64,000 nucleotides of DNA from Lumbricus terrestris. Taxonomy: Eukaryota; Annelida; Clitellata; Crassiclitellata; Lumbricidae. Of this stretch, positions 1 through 10,437 are shown piece by piece; position 1 is the stretch's first letter; every line of letters starts with the position of its first letter. Made by a program: the position numbers and the translations under genes. The stretch spans positions 60,611,468 through 60,675,467 of the forward strand of contig OX457042.1 of the NCBI GenBank assembly GCA_949752735.1. Direction: 5' to 3'. The notes beneath the pieces were generated by a model. It did no database searches. It saw nothing but the letters and a program-made list of their open reading frames with translations, and was not told the origin of the DNA.

Positions 1-500
1 GTTTGAAAGACAATGGTCATTGTTTCAGTTTTAGAAATAGCTTGAACATGCAAGGCAGAAAGTTATAAGAGCTTGTTTATTTCTATAGAGATTTCTAAAT
101 TTCTGACTTTCGCTGTCTGTATCATTCGTATAATTAATGCTTTAATGTGAAAAAATTAATGCATAGAAATTTGTTAAATACCCAAAAGTAGTAGTTAAAA
201 ACATAGGTGCCATTTTTCCAGGGGGTGGGCAAGTGCCCCCTTGCCCCTATGTGCGGGCGCCCATGTTCCTAGGTCTTCCTCTTGATCTTGCTCCCGGAAC
301 CGTTCTTTGAACAATTTCCTTCTCTTTAAGCAAACTCCATGTTTCCTCATGATGTGCTCGAAGTATGACATCTTCCTTCCTTTAATTTAATCAAGTTAAT
401 TGATTCATATAGACTCTTTTCTACACCTGCCGTCTTCTCATACTAGCTGCAAAATACACGAAACAATTATTGTTCAATGTGGTGTTTATTCTGATTTTAG
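1..500 (+). other. Intron sequence upstream of gene 1 exon
   Basis: No gene is seen here. The stretch ends in a splice acceptor (AG at 499-500 after TTCTGATTTT) that opens the exon at 501. A short G/C-rich patch at about 205-275 resembles the CAGGGGG-type ends of hAT MITEs, but no partner end is visible. The first exons of gene 1 should lie to the left of the window. Confidence 0.5.
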
Positions 501-839
501 TTGTTATAAAAGTCAAAGTTAAAAGTTCTGGAACAACGTCTGCAGAAGTCATTAACACACATCAAAGAATGAACGAACTTCTAAAAGGAATCAAATCAGA
601 ATCACATCAAACTGAAAAAATCTACAATAAAATGACGTATGAAGGCATAGAAATCCTCAACTCTCAACTGGAGAGACAGACTCTGGTCGTTTGGATCTGG
701 TGTCGTTCGCAAGCAGCTCTTGAAAATATTCAGAAGATGTACGAATCGAATCAACTGAGAGATATAATCTTTGAAAATATTGAACCGTCCATTTCAAAGA
801 TGATCAACATCGATAGGAATCAATTCAAGAAAACTGTTG
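501..839 (+). CDS. Gene 1 internal exon, TRADD-N-like alpha/beta module
   Basis: This exon has 339 bases (113 codons), begins after TTTTAG and is open throughout. Its product has a polar, helix-prone first half, then a beta-strand core (LVVWIWC), a helix (SQAALENIQKMYESNQLRD) and a conserved tail (MINIDRNQFKKTVG). Paralogous exons lie at 26690-26959 and 46452-46811. The pattern of a strand ending in Cys, then a helix with LExIQxxYxSNxL, resembles the small alpha/beta domain beside CARD or death folds in invertebrate adaptor proteins (TRADD-N-like). That is a fold-level inference. Both ends are phase 1. The donor reads G|GCAAGT, a GC-AG intron, and phase agrees only with this donor, not with the GT four bases further on. 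It should join the propeller exon at 10724 across a 9.9-kb intron full of transposons. Confidence 0.7.
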
Positions 840-1235
840 GCAAGTTCTCGTGAAATCACTCATGATACATAAGTTTAAAACGTAAGATGAACATTATACA
901 ACTTACCTGATTGAAATAGCAGAGATAAGAAACCTACAGGGTATTGAAACGCAAAATAAAGTCTGCTAAATGTGTGTGAATAGAGCAAAAAAATGAAAGC
1001 AGATACCCAGAACTGCAACTTACGAAGAATCAACCTTTGTTGACCAAGAGAGATTTTCATAAGGCGTTATATAACTTATATTTTCGTAAAGCAACTTAAA
1101 TTATTTCTTACGTCATCTACTTCGAGTGAAAAATCAATAGGCCTACAAAATTATGGCTACCGTTGCCGCCGGATTTTTTAACCACGTTGAAACCGGATGC
1201 TTTGTTGTCGTCCACGACGCTTGTTTCTTTCTCTG
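840..1235 (+). other. Start of gene 1 last intron, conserved with gene 2
   Basis: The first 130 bases after the GC donor align by eye with 26960-27080 of gene 2 (shared blocks such as GTTTAAAACGT and CTACAGGGTRTTGAARCGCA). This shows that intron and exon were duplicated together. No gene is seen. Confidence 0.6.
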
Positions 1236-4200
1236 GGATCGTAATCGTAATCGTAAACTCGAAATTTCTAAAGCGCCACTCGAAAGCCAAGCGCGGGGCA
1301 CCAGCTTATTCACGAGCGCTGCGTTGAGTTAGAAGGGTTGTCCGTGAGAGTAGTCCGTGGTGGTCAGGGTCGAAATTCCATAGGATCAGAGGGGCGGAAC
1401 AGCTATTAAGGTGGGTGTCGTTTGGGCCGGGAATTGGAAGGTGGAGGATCAGATGAGACAGGATAAGAGTTCGTGAAAAGGAGTGTCTTAAGTTTCGAAT
1501 GAAAAGCCCGAGGTGTGATGGATAGAGGAGCCTGAGGAAGGTTGTGGTGTGTGATTAGTAATGATGGCGGATGGACTGAAAAGGATCGGAATTCAGGAGG
1601 CAGTTCATTCCAAAGGCGTGGTGCTGAGATGGATATGGCTCGGTTGGAGAACTTGAGATGACTTGTGACCGGCGGTCGAGAAAGTGTAAGGCAGGCGGAT
1701 GATCGGGTAGAACGGGTAGGTTGGATGGTGAAGAGTTCGCGAAGATAACTTGGCTGAGAGCATTGCAAGGAGTTGTAGGTTAAGGAGAGAACTTTGAAGT
1801 GGATTCGCTCTGGGATTTTCAACCAGTGAAGTGATTTGAGGATGGGGGTGATGTGATGATGTCTGGGTGTTCTGGTGACGGCTCTAGCTAGAGAATTTTG
1901 AATGAGTTGGAGGCGCTTAAGTTGTGAGGAGTCAAGGCTTAAGAACAGAGAGTTGCAATAGTCAAGTTTTGAGTGGACGATGGACGTCGCAATGGTAGAG
2001 GCAGTTTTGAAATCGAGCATGGGTCGGATGCGACGGAGGTCCCGGATGTGCATGAAGCAGGAACGCGATAGATTAGAGATGTGGTTAGAGAAGGAGAGGT
2101 GTGAATCAAACATTACACCAAGATTGCGGACAGGAGCGTCAGAAGTAAAGGTAAGAGATGAAGAGTTAGTCGATAGGTGTATTGAAGGGTCTGGGATTTT
2201 CTTGATTTGGTCAGGAAGTCCAAGAATGATGAACTCTGTTTTGGAGGCGTTGAGGCAGAGGAGGTTGGAAGACATCCATTTAGAGATTAGATTGACCACA
2301 TTGAGAAGTTGAGCAATGGAGGTGGAAAAAGAGCCTGGGGAGAAGGAAATGAAGAGTTGAGTGTCGTCTGCGTAGAGATGGTGGTCAACAGACGAGGATT
2401 TTATGAGATGGCTTAAAGGAGTGGTGTAGAGAATGAAGAGCAACGGACCAAGGACGGAGCCTTGTGGAACGCCACAAGATAGTGGAAGGGGTTGTGAACA
2501 GTGACTGGAGGCTTTAACAGAGAAGGATCTGGAAGAGAGATATGACTGGAACCAAAGTAGAGCAGTGCCAGAGACGCCAAAAGAAGAAGAGAGACGGTTA
2601 AGAAGAAGATTGTGATCGATGGTGTCGAATGCAGCGGAGATGTCGAGGAGGCAGAGGCAGGAGACTTGTTGATGACTGACGGCAGAAACCAGTTTATTAT
2701 ACAGAGAGACAAGTAGAGTTTCTGTGGAGTGATGTTTAGTGAAGCCTGATTGGTGGGGGTTGAGGAGTGAGTTGGAGGAGAGGTAATCGTTTAGCCGGGA
2801 AAGGACAATTCGTTCGGTTAATTTAGATAGAAAAGAAAGGTTGGAGATGGGTCGGTAATTTGATAGGTTTTCCTTGTCAAGATTTGCTTTTTTCAGAAGA
2901 GGAGTGACGAGAGATTGCTTGAAGACCATTGGGAAATTGCCAGTGGAGAGTGAAAGATTGATAATTTTAGTGATTATAGGAATGAGGACGGAAGCGCAGT
3001 CTTTTAGGAGAGCAGTTGGGATAGGATCCAATTCACACTGTTTGCTTGGAAGAGAATTTAACAGGAGTGACACTTCAGCTTCAGAGGCGGGGTTGAGAAT
3101 TGGAAGCGATGACTGAGAGACAGGAGGAGTAGGATTTGGAAACGGAGATGCATCGGTGTTGGAGGATTGTGAATCAAGGAGGGACTGCAGTGTGAAGCGA
3201 AGGGAGGAGACTTTATCCGAGAAGAATGAACAGAAAGTATCGGCCATAGAGGGGGCTGGAATGGAGCTTGGCAGTGGAGAGGGAGATTTGCGATGAAGGA
3301 GAGAGTTGACAGCTCTCCAGAGATGGCGAGGGTTGGAGGAGCTGGAGTGAATAAGTGAGGAGTAATATTTCCTTTTTGTAGCAGTGATGAGTGCGTGATA
3401 TCTGTTTGTGGCTGATTTTAGGTTTGAGAGGGCTTTTGTTTTGGATAGAGAGTCAGTGGCGTCCTTGTAGATGTGCTGAAGTCGCCTACGGAAGGTTTTG
3501 AAAGCTTGGAGGTAGGAAGTGAACCAGGGGTTAGTGGCATGTGAGCTGGGTTTGGTGATGAGTGGTGCGTGAATGTCAAGGAGGTCGGAAAGAGTGGAGT
3601 TGTAGCAGGACAGAAGGTCATCAAGGGAGGAAGGAGGATTAAGAACAAGTTGAGAACTGCAAATATCTTTAATGAAGGCCTGGGAGTCAATGGACCCTAA
3701 GCGACGGAAAGAATGAGTGGAAGGAGGAGGCCGAGCAAAGGGTTTAATTTCAAGGTCAGCCATGATAAGGTAGTGGTCAGTTATGTTGAGAATAGAGTGC
3801 GATAGCTTGGGAGATAAAAGGGAGGTGTTGGCAGTTATGACAAGGTCGAGAGTGTGATTTTTGATGTGGGTCTGGAAGTTCACGTGTTGGACGAGATTGA
3901 CTGATGAGAGGAGGTTCAGAAAGTCAGTTGCATGAGAGTTAGATGGATCGTCAACATGGACGTTGAAATCGCCAGTGAGTAAGAATTCGTTGGGAGTAGT
4001 GGCAGCAACTGAGAGGAGAGAGCTAAATTCATCAAGAAAGACTGAGTTTTTAGAGGAGTACTTAGACGAGGTAGGAGGACGATAGATGTTGAAAACTGTG
4101 AGTAGGTCTGAGGAAAGTCGAAGTGTTGTGGACGAACATTCGAAAGAACTGAAGACGTGGCGAGAGGAGTTTAGGACGACAGCCGGCTCACGAACCAGGA

Positions 4201-4960
4201 AGGCAGTGCCGCCACCAGATATTTTTGAGGATTTAGAGGAGGCGGTTATTCGAGGGAAACTTTGAAGAGAGTAGCCAGGTGGTATGCAATCAGCAATGTG
4301 GGCGTTTGAAGAGGTAGAGGATAGCCAGGTTTCTTGGAGAGCAATGAGATCCGGTGGACGGGAGCCGGAAGCAAGGTCAGTGAGGGAAGTAGAGTTGTTT
4401 TCGTTTAGTAGGGACCGGATGTTGAGAGAGTAAAGTAGAAAGTTCTTGCTTGAGAGTCTGGTTGCATTGTGTGAGATATTTGCGCTGGAGTGAGATGAAG
4501 ATGATGGCCCAGGATTAACAGAAATGTCACCACATAAGAGGAGAAGAAGGAAGGACGGGCAAAGTTTCTGAGGTCTAGTATTCAAGCGATGCGATGTGAT
4601 GAAATATGAGAGCGGAATGACTGAGAGGTGACGATATTCAGCCGTTGCAGTTTGGCAGGCATGGCGTGGGTGAGGGGAGTAGGAAGCATTGTCTGTAAGG
4701 CAGCGAGGGCAGAGGAGGAGGAAGAGGAGAAGGAGCGTTAATGAGTGCATTGGAGCGTAGAACGAAGATGATTGGTCGGAGTAATGGCAGCGGGTTTGAA
4801 AAGATTTGAAACAAAGGGTTTCAGACAAAAGTCTATAATTCAGAAATTAGATAATTTAAGAAGATATGAAAAAAAGGAACGGACTCACCGGATTTATGAA
4901 GAGTGTTATGTAGAAAAGCAGAATTGTCGTTGTAAAGAAGACGAAGAAAGGAAGGAAAAT
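1236..4960 (-). mobile_element. Near full-length L2/CR1-like non-LTR retrotransposon
   Basis: The element lies on the minus strand with its 3' end at about 1236, where the (TTACGA)n-like tail occurs as CGTAATCGTAATCG on the plus strand. The 3' untranslated part (about 1236-1405) recurs in truncated copies at 15913-16240, 23935-24007 with 25997-26400, 32380-32640 and 48275-48440, which supports the 3' boundary. The 5' end is not defined; the region to about 4960 probably holds the 5' untranslated part. No target duplication was found by eye. Confidence 0.8.
1406..4828 (-). CDS. LINE endonuclease-reverse transcriptase polyprotein
   Basis: An uninterrupted 1140-residue frame. The N-terminus has hydrophobic stretches (about 29-43 and 91-99) followed by a 2A-like motif, GDISVNPGP, at about residues 100-108. 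Next is an APE-type endonuclease: LNIRSL near 136, LIALQETWL near 162, GDFNV near 286 and a later DHY motif. The reverse transcriptase follows, with SNYRPISNLSFLSKLTE, LDISAAFDTIDH, GVPQGSVLGPLLF and the catalytic YADD at 819-822. The C-terminal domain ends in the RAFHSKLKTLLF block typical of L2/CR1 elements. It copies its own mRNA into DNA at a nicked target. The open frame suggests recent insertion. Clade placement (L2 rather than another CR1 relative) is from motif memory. Initiation could instead be at Met27, which would place a signal-like segment at the start. Confidence 0.88.
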   Translation of the reverse strand: MSETLCFKSFQTRCHYSDQSSSFYAPMHSLTLLLLFLLLCPRCLTDNASYSPHPRHACQTATAEYRHLSVIPLSYFITSHRLNTRPQKLCPSFLLLLLCGDISVNPGPSSSSHSSANISHNATRLSSKNFLLYSLNIRSLLNENNSTSLTDLASGSRPPDLIALQETWLSSTSSNAHIADCIPPGYSLQSFPRITASSKSSKISGGGTAFLVREPAVVLNSSRHVFSSFECSSTTLRLSSDLLTVFNIYRPPTSSKYSSKNSVFLDEFSSLLSVAATTPNEFLLTGDFNVHVDDPSNSHATDFLNLLSSVNLVQHVNFQTHIKNHTLDLVITANTSLLSPKLSHSILNITDHYLIMADLEIKPFARPPPSTHSFRRLGSIDSQAFIKDICSSQLVLNPPSSLDDLLSCYNSTLSDLLDIHAPLITKPSSHATNPWFTSYLQAFKTFRRRLQHIYKDATDSLSKTKALSNLKSATNRYHALITATKRKYYSSLIHSSSSNPRHLWRAVNSLLHRKSPSPLPSSIPAPSMADTFCSFFSDKVSSLRFTLQSLLDSQSSNTDASPFPNPTPPVSQSSLPILNPASEAEVSLLLNSLPSKQCELDPIPTALLKDCASVLIPIITKIINLSLSTGNFPMVFKQSLVTPLLKKANLDKENLSNYRPISNLSFLSKLTERIVLSRLNDYLSSNSLLNPHQSGFTKHHSTETLLVSLYNKLVSAVSHQQVSCLCLLDISAAFDTIDHNLLLNRLSSSFGVSGTALLWFQSYLSSRSFSVKASSHCSQPLPLSCGVPQGSVLGPLLFILYTTPLSHLIKSSSVDHHLYADDTQLFISFSPGSFSTSIAQLLNVVNLISKWMSSNLLCLNASKTEFIILGLPDQIKKIPDPSIHLSTNSSSLTFTSDAPVRNLGVMFDSHLSFSNHISNLSRSCFMHIRDLRRIRPMLDFKTASTIATSIVHSKLDYCNSLFLSLDSSQLKRLQLIQNSLARAVTRTPRHHHITPILKSLHWLKIPERIHFKVLSLTYNSLQCSQPSYLRELFTIQPTRSTRSSACLTLSRPPVTSHLKFSNRAISISAPRLWNELPPEFRSFSVHPPSLLITHHNLPQAPLSITPRAFHSKLKTLLFTNSYPVSSDPPPSNSRPKRHPP

Positions 4961-5269
4961 GTAGATTCAGTCTCCGAGCGCTGTGCCTGGCTGGTTACCC
5001 CACGTGACTTGAGAAAGCCTTGGGATGTCTCCGATCGAAGTCGTGAACGTGAGATTGAGGCCGGAGTCGGTTTCCGTCAGGTTCTGAACGTCCTGAAGCG
5101 AAGCGGTCTTCCACTTGAAGTTCACTTCGCTGTACGTCGTCTCGGTTCGAGACCGACTCCCATCCAATGCAGTCTTCCGGTAGACTATAATCCATCGAAA
5201 CTTTCGCCATTTCCATGTCACTGCCGCCAACAACCTTTGACCCCAGAATTCCGTTGGGGCCTGTCAGGC
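4961..5269. other. Unrecognised segment with minus-strand open frames
   Basis: Two overlapping minus-strand frames (4967-5233 and 4995-5333) cross this GC-richer stretch. One reads like an extracellular beta-rich domain (FKWKTASLQDVQNLTETDSG), but I recognise no family. It may be the 5' part of the adjacent LINE or a captured exon. Confidence 0.25.
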
Positions 5270-5428
5270 AGTCCGCGCAACAGTAGAGCTCCGACTTCTT
5301 CGGTAGAAACGGATGGCCTATGAGTCCGCGCAACAGTAGAGCTCCGACTTCTTCGGTAGAAACGGATGGCCTATGAGTCCGCGCAACAGTAGAGCTCCGA
5401 CTTCTTCGGTAGAAACGGATGGCCTATG
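5270..5428. repeat. Three tandem copies of a 53-bp unit
   Basis: The unit begins AGTCCGCGCAACAGTAGAGC and repeats at 5270, 5323 and 5376 with no differences seen by eye. 53 is not a multiple of three, so the array is not a coding repeat. The near identity suggests a recent duplication. Confidence 0.9.
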
Positions 5429-5524
5429 AGTGACTTCTGACAGTGTTTGCCGGAGAAGCAAGCGTCCGTCGCGTGCCACTGATGCCCTAGCACTTAGTCC
5501 GTTGATTCGGTTGCTTGTCGGCTT

Positions 5525-5764
5525 ACTCAATGTCGATAAAATCCTGGCTACGCCTTTGCCGAATCGTACCGGCATTGCTTGATTTGCCCTATCAATGCAT
5601 TCTTTGCTCTTACAGTCTGTCCGTCATTCATTCATTAAACCACAGTAACTGTTGTAGGCTTGCTCAGAGTCGAGTAAGCACCCCATATATATAATCCTGG
5701 CTACGCCTTGACCAAAGCGTACCAGCATTGATTGATTGACCTTATCAATGCATTCCTTGTCCAT
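5525..5764. repeat. Imperfect direct duplication in intron
   Basis: The block AATCCTGGCTACGCCTT...TATCAATGCATTC occurs at about 5539 and again at about 5692. The same sequence, with its downstream CAGTCTGTCCGTCA part, continues after the hAT-like element at 8057, so the second copy was split by that insertion. A related stretch precedes the propeller exon of gene 2 near 27770. Confidence 0.65.
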
Positions 5765-8056
5765 TAGGGTGGTTCTAAAAAATGAAAGTGGTTTAAATTT
5801 TTTCTCCAACCCACCATTTGGTGACGCCAGGTGTTAGTATATCACATTTAAAAAATTATAAGAAAATGTAAATATTTAGGACTGGCGCGGAGCTGACGAA
5901 ATTTTCCTAATTTCGCAATGGTTTTTATCAAACTTATCAAGACATCGGCACACGCAAATGTTAGTAATAAATGCATACTAGTCAACCACAAATTCTGAGG
6001 TAAGCTTATGCAATTTAATTAATTTTCTAAATAATATTACTACATTCATGTCAGAATGAGGAAAAAAATTGGTTTTAAGACATTGACTGCAAAAATTAGA
6101 AGACAACAATGTCATGAAAATGTAGCCGAGAATATCAACATTTTCCGATGAATTTGTCAGTCATTCGATTTTTACCAACTAGATGGTTGCCGTCTTGGTT
6201 GGCTTATAGCATTGCCTCTTGTGTTTTCCTACGACCTGTTACAGTAGCCAGAACACTGCCTTTGTTCTGCACGTTGTGCTGGCGAAGAGTTAAATTTTTG
6301 AACTGAAGTGTCTACTCAACTTCAGCGATACAGTTAACTACTTTAACGGGTTTGAGAATCACATGGCACTTTTACTACATTTGAGCTCCAATAATTACGG
6401 GCTTGGATCATACTGTAAAAAGTCATCAGGCAGTTCCAAATAGTTGAAGAATGTCATGAGTGATCGACGGAAATTTAATATTGTGGAGTCCTGCTTTGCT
6501 GCAGGTTAAGGGAATGGTGGGATTCGTTCTAATGATCTCGCAGAACCAGAATTTTCGTTTAGGGCCATTGCCATGAGTCTTTTCTCATCCATTTAAAAAT
6601 AATCGTCAAAAAACGCAAGCCCAACCAGCAACTCGGGCAAGTCCTAGAAGTGAAAACTTAGCGTGTTTGTGGCAACCTATAGCAATCTCCCTGTTCTTGT
6701 CGGTGGGCAGCATGGGTAGCAAATTTGTGTCATTTTTGGGAGAAACAGACTGTTGACGCTGCGCTCTGGAAACAGTAGGCCTACTTGGTATTATAATAAT
6801 TATTATGTGAGTCACAAAGAGTGACACTTCCTTCAGATAATTCCAGACTTGTTCGCCATACGAAAGACACGAGACTTCCGTGATTTCGTTGATACTGGCA
6901 AAAGACCGTGTCAAGGTTCATATTGTGAGAGGAACATCCACATTTTAAATGTGTAAATGGCTCTGACCATCATAAAGCCCGACGCACAGCTGCTGGATAG
7001 CGGAAACATATTCGATGTGGTGGAATGTCACAGAGAAAAATGGCAGATAGATTAAGAAGTTCATCAGCAATCATCACCGCAAACTCATTAACCTAGTCCT
7101 TCCATGGGACCTGGTCGTCATCTGCTCATCCTCTGTGGGTGTGGAAAAGGTGGCCTGATATAATATATAATGGGCCGGAAATCTTTAAAGCGACTTAATT
7201 GATTGCTCCATATTGGAAAAACGTGGACGTATCATAAGGACCTAAGACCTTCTCAACACGATTTCAGAATTGTTGCGGTGGCATGCTAAATTTAGCAGCT
7301 CTCAACCTAATTCTCTTTCCGACAATGAGCACACGCCATTTTCGGAAGTCTTAAAAAATTTAGCGGCACTACCAACTAAACAACTTGGAGTAGCAGCTTT
7401 ACTTGGTACTTTACCGTTTAGCCTTTCCTTTCAGGCAGCACATTTAATTCAGGACTGCATCTTTTGCGTGGCGATGCTTATCAGGCTAAGCACCGTCTTA
7501 TCTGCGTGCGCTCTGTCTCTCACTTTTCACTTACATAGGCCTCCGCGCACTGCACTCTGCTGTTAGTGGTGACTCAATGGTTGCTTTCACTCTTACTTTG
7601 ACAATACAGAGCCATTCCTTCTCTGTGGTTGGTCCAACAACCTGGAGCTTGATTATTCTACACCTTTCAAACTGTTTTCAGTGTTAAAAAGGTCGAAGAC
7701 TGTTTTTCGCATGATCTTGGCCGGGAGCGCCTCTGAGTAGGCATCATGAAGGGGCGATATATAAATTCTAATTGATTGAATGATTGATTGACTGATTAAT
7801 TTACTGACCAAGACAAATTTTATACTAAAAAGTAAGTAGCAATAAAATAAAAAATAGTTCATTATTCAATTGTAAGAAATTACCGGAACATGCGCAATCA
7901 TCTAAACTTCAACTGGTTAGCGCCAGTCGTAAATACCTTTGGAATCTGAAAATATTTTGGGAAAAAGAGTATCTATAAGTCGTATCACCGAATGGTGGGT
8001 TGGAGAATAAGGAAGAAACAACTTCAAAAGTTGCCATTGTCGATGGAACCACCCTA
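5765..8056. mobile_element. Non-autonomous hAT-like element, 2292 bp
   Basis: The ends are inverted: TAGGGTGGTTC at 5765 and GAACCACCCTA ending at 8056, with a second inverted block just inside (CCAACCCACCATT against AATGGTGGGTTGG). An exact 8-bp target duplication, TTGTCCAT, flanks it at 5757-5764 and 8057-8064. TA-G termini with 8-bp duplications fit the hAT superfamily. No transposase frame is present. A LINE tail fragment lies inside at about 7440-7800. Confidence 0.85.
7440..7800 (+). mobile_element. LINE 3'-end fragment inside the hAT-like element
   Basis: One frame reads IQSHSFSVVGPTTW, the conserved end of CR1/L2-type reverse transcriptases. It is followed by the 3' tail GGGAGCGCCTCTGAGTAGGC...GGGGCGATATATAAATT and a decayed (ATTG)n run. 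The same tail occurs at about 63250 and at the 3' end of the SINE at 30387. Confidence 0.65.
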
Positions 8057-8064
8057 TTGTCCAT

Positions 8065-8639
8065 GCAGTCTGTCCGTCAATCATTCGTTAAACCATAGTT
8101 TATTAATTAATCAAAAGAGTGATATTTACTGAATTAGTTGTGCGTTTCATTCATAAGACCAAATTGCCAGATGAATCATATTTTAACTTTAAAAATGTTA
8201 TAGTAAGAAATAATACATTAAAAGGCGAAGAATAATTATTTAAAACTGAAAAATTGGCGATGAATTATTTATAATTATTAACGGATAAAGAAGATATTAC
8301 ACTATGTAACACGATTTTTGTTCCTGGGCAATGAGTGTAATTTCCTGGTTATTTGTGCCTCAAAAGTATAGGAAATGGTTGTTATTCTGTTTAAACTTTG
8401 CTTTTGGGGACAGGAGAATGATATTTAAAAGAAAACAACTATTTCCACAGCAAGCGAGCGAATTTGTTTGTTTTTGTTCACGTAAAGGCAGAATAAAACT
8501 ATATAGGTCACAAGAAACCACAAAATGACTCCAAAGCAACATGTACCAATACTAGAATGATAAAAAAATTGACCACCCGAAATTTAGAAATGCGTAGTTT
8601 TTCGAGATTTACAGTTATACTGTAAATCACTTTCACGAA
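8065..8639 (+). other. Intron sequence shared with gene 2
   Basis: Positions 8065-8320 align by eye with 27830-28080 upstream of the gene 2 propeller exon (TCATTCATNNGAYNAAATTGCCARATGAA, AAAAATTGGCRATNATTTAT, AACGGATAA). No gene is seen. Short frames here are not supported. Confidence 0.55.
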
Positions 8640-9900
8640 TCAGCCCCCAGATGTAGTCTCCCATCATGTTCTCATTGTACTCTCCTTGGTAGCGACGTTC
8701 AAAGTCTAGTATATCCTGGTGGAAGGGCTCGCCTTGGTCCTCCGAGTATATGCTCCCATGTTCTTCTTGAAGTTATCAAGGTGAGCATCAAGAATATGAA
8801 CTTTCAGGGAAGACCTGCATCCCATTTACTGTAGTTCTTCACCAGAGTCTCAATTAACCAGCTCTACATAGTTTTCGGCTTTCTTACTGCCCAGGAAGCT
8901 TCTAACCAACGCTACAAAGCTATTCCAAGCCGCTTTCTCACTCCTAGAAAGCATCTGGTAGAAATCCTTACACTCCATGATTCTCTTTATCTGTGGGCCG
9001 AAGAATATACCAGCTTTGAGCTTTGCCTCAGATAGCTTAGGGAAAAAACCTTGAAGGTATTTTAAAGCTGCCGATTCCTTATCCAGAGCCGTGACAAATT
9101 GCTTCATTAGGCCCAATTTAACATGCAATGGTGGCATCAGCACTTTCCCTTGCAGGCCCATCAGGATTGATACCATTTTGAAGTCTCCTATGACATCCCA
9201 GCCGTACTCATCGAACTTCAAGGCGGCTAACAAGGTTTTCACGCTGTTGTAATCCTCTTTGAAGTGTACCGAGTGAGCAAGAGGAAGAGATGGACACTTG
9301 TTCCCATTATGGAGTAACACGGCTTTGAGACTCCCAGATGAACTGTCAATGAAGAGATGCAACTCGTTCGGGTTGCAGTCGATTCCAATTTCCTGAAAAA
9401 GACCGGTCACGTTGTGACAGAAGCAGAGTCCATCTTGACTGGTAAAAGAGCTTGAAAATGCTTGATGACGCTTCCTCTGATCTGCGATTTGAGCACTGTC
9501 ATCCAACAGGTTCCACTGCTTGAGTCTAGACGTCAAAAGTTCGGCATTGGACTTGGTTGAGACCAAGACCTCTGATCGAGTCGTTGAGGTCTTTTTGGTT
9601 TGGATAGTGCGGATTTTTGCCATGAGCTAGAAAATTATAGTCTGGATCTAAAGCGTCTTCATCGCTTTCTGATTCTGATATACGTTGTTCTTCTGAAGGC
9701 GACTGGTTTCTATCCAGAACAGTGGGTACCAGAAGCTCAGGGCTGTGTGGCACTGGAGCCTTGGATGAAGGAAGGTCGGGGAAGTAGGATAGGAGCTGCA
9801 TTCTTTCCAGTCCGACGTTTGGAATTGGAAGGATCCACCATGCAGAAGTAGCAATTGCTTGGTTGTTCAGTGGGTTCTCGCCAGATTCTTGGTATTGCAA
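8640..9900 (-). pseudogene. Decayed transposon-derived protein gene
   Basis: Minus-strand frames at 9526-9900 and 8850-9623 belong to one protein. A frameshift lies near 9565, where the frame of HGKNPHYPNQKDLNDSIRGL passes to that of STKSNAELLTSRLKQWNLL. Later parts include LHLFIDSSSGSLKAVLLHNG, GWDVIGDFKMVSILMGLQGK, MPPLHVKLGLMKQFVTALD and, beyond a stop near 8850, a frame reading GEPFHQDILDFERRYQGEYN. I know this as a repeat-borne protein family common in invertebrate genomes, with no assigned biochemistry. A cysteine-rich segment I would expect after MGLQGK seems to be missing, which would be an internal deletion. The copy is non-functional. Confidence 0.7.
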
Positions 9901-9978
9901 ACTTCATGGCTCTCTTTATCCCTCTGTACCATCCTCCGCAAGAAAGTACAGACATGGGCCTAGCAGAATGCGTCAGCC

Positions 9979-10069
9979 GGATACTTGCAGCCTATTGATG
10001 CCATAATATGGCATCAAGAGGCTGCAAGTATCCTGTAGACACATCTCATATTATGAGTTGTGTCTACAG
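9979..10069. repeat. Two adjoining hairpins
   Basis: The first (9979-10033) pairs GGATACTTGCAGCC with GGCTGCAAGTATCC around a nested GATGCCATAATATGGCATC palindrome. The second (10033-10069) pairs CTGTAGACACA with TGTGTCTACAG. They share one base. Such paired hairpins occur at ends of foldback-type elements. Confidence 0.75.
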
Positions 10070-10437
10070 GCTATGCACCTAGTCAGACATACAACTAAAC
10101 TGAAGTGCATGGTAGGCTCAGGCATCTTTATTTATACTACTATCTGTAGCTATTTATAGGTGTGGAAGGTTCTTGCACATTCTAGAATATTCCCAGAAGT
10201 TCACAAAAGCTGTACAACTACTCCGAGTTAACACATGAATTTCAATGTACCGAAGAAGCAGTTACATTTCAGAATAATCAATTTCCTGGCTTGAAAAGCA
10301 AAGTCTTTGGGGTATAATGGCAATTTTCTATACTTTTGAGGCAGAAGCAATCAGGAAATAACATTTAATACCCAGGAACAAATAAAAAGTACAATTTTGT
10401 TACGTAGTGTTATTGGCAGTCAATTTGAGTGGCCCGA

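Noticed and set aside
4772..5323. 183-codon plus-strand frame
   Set aside because: It overlaps the LINE start and the 53-bp repeats and resembles no protein.
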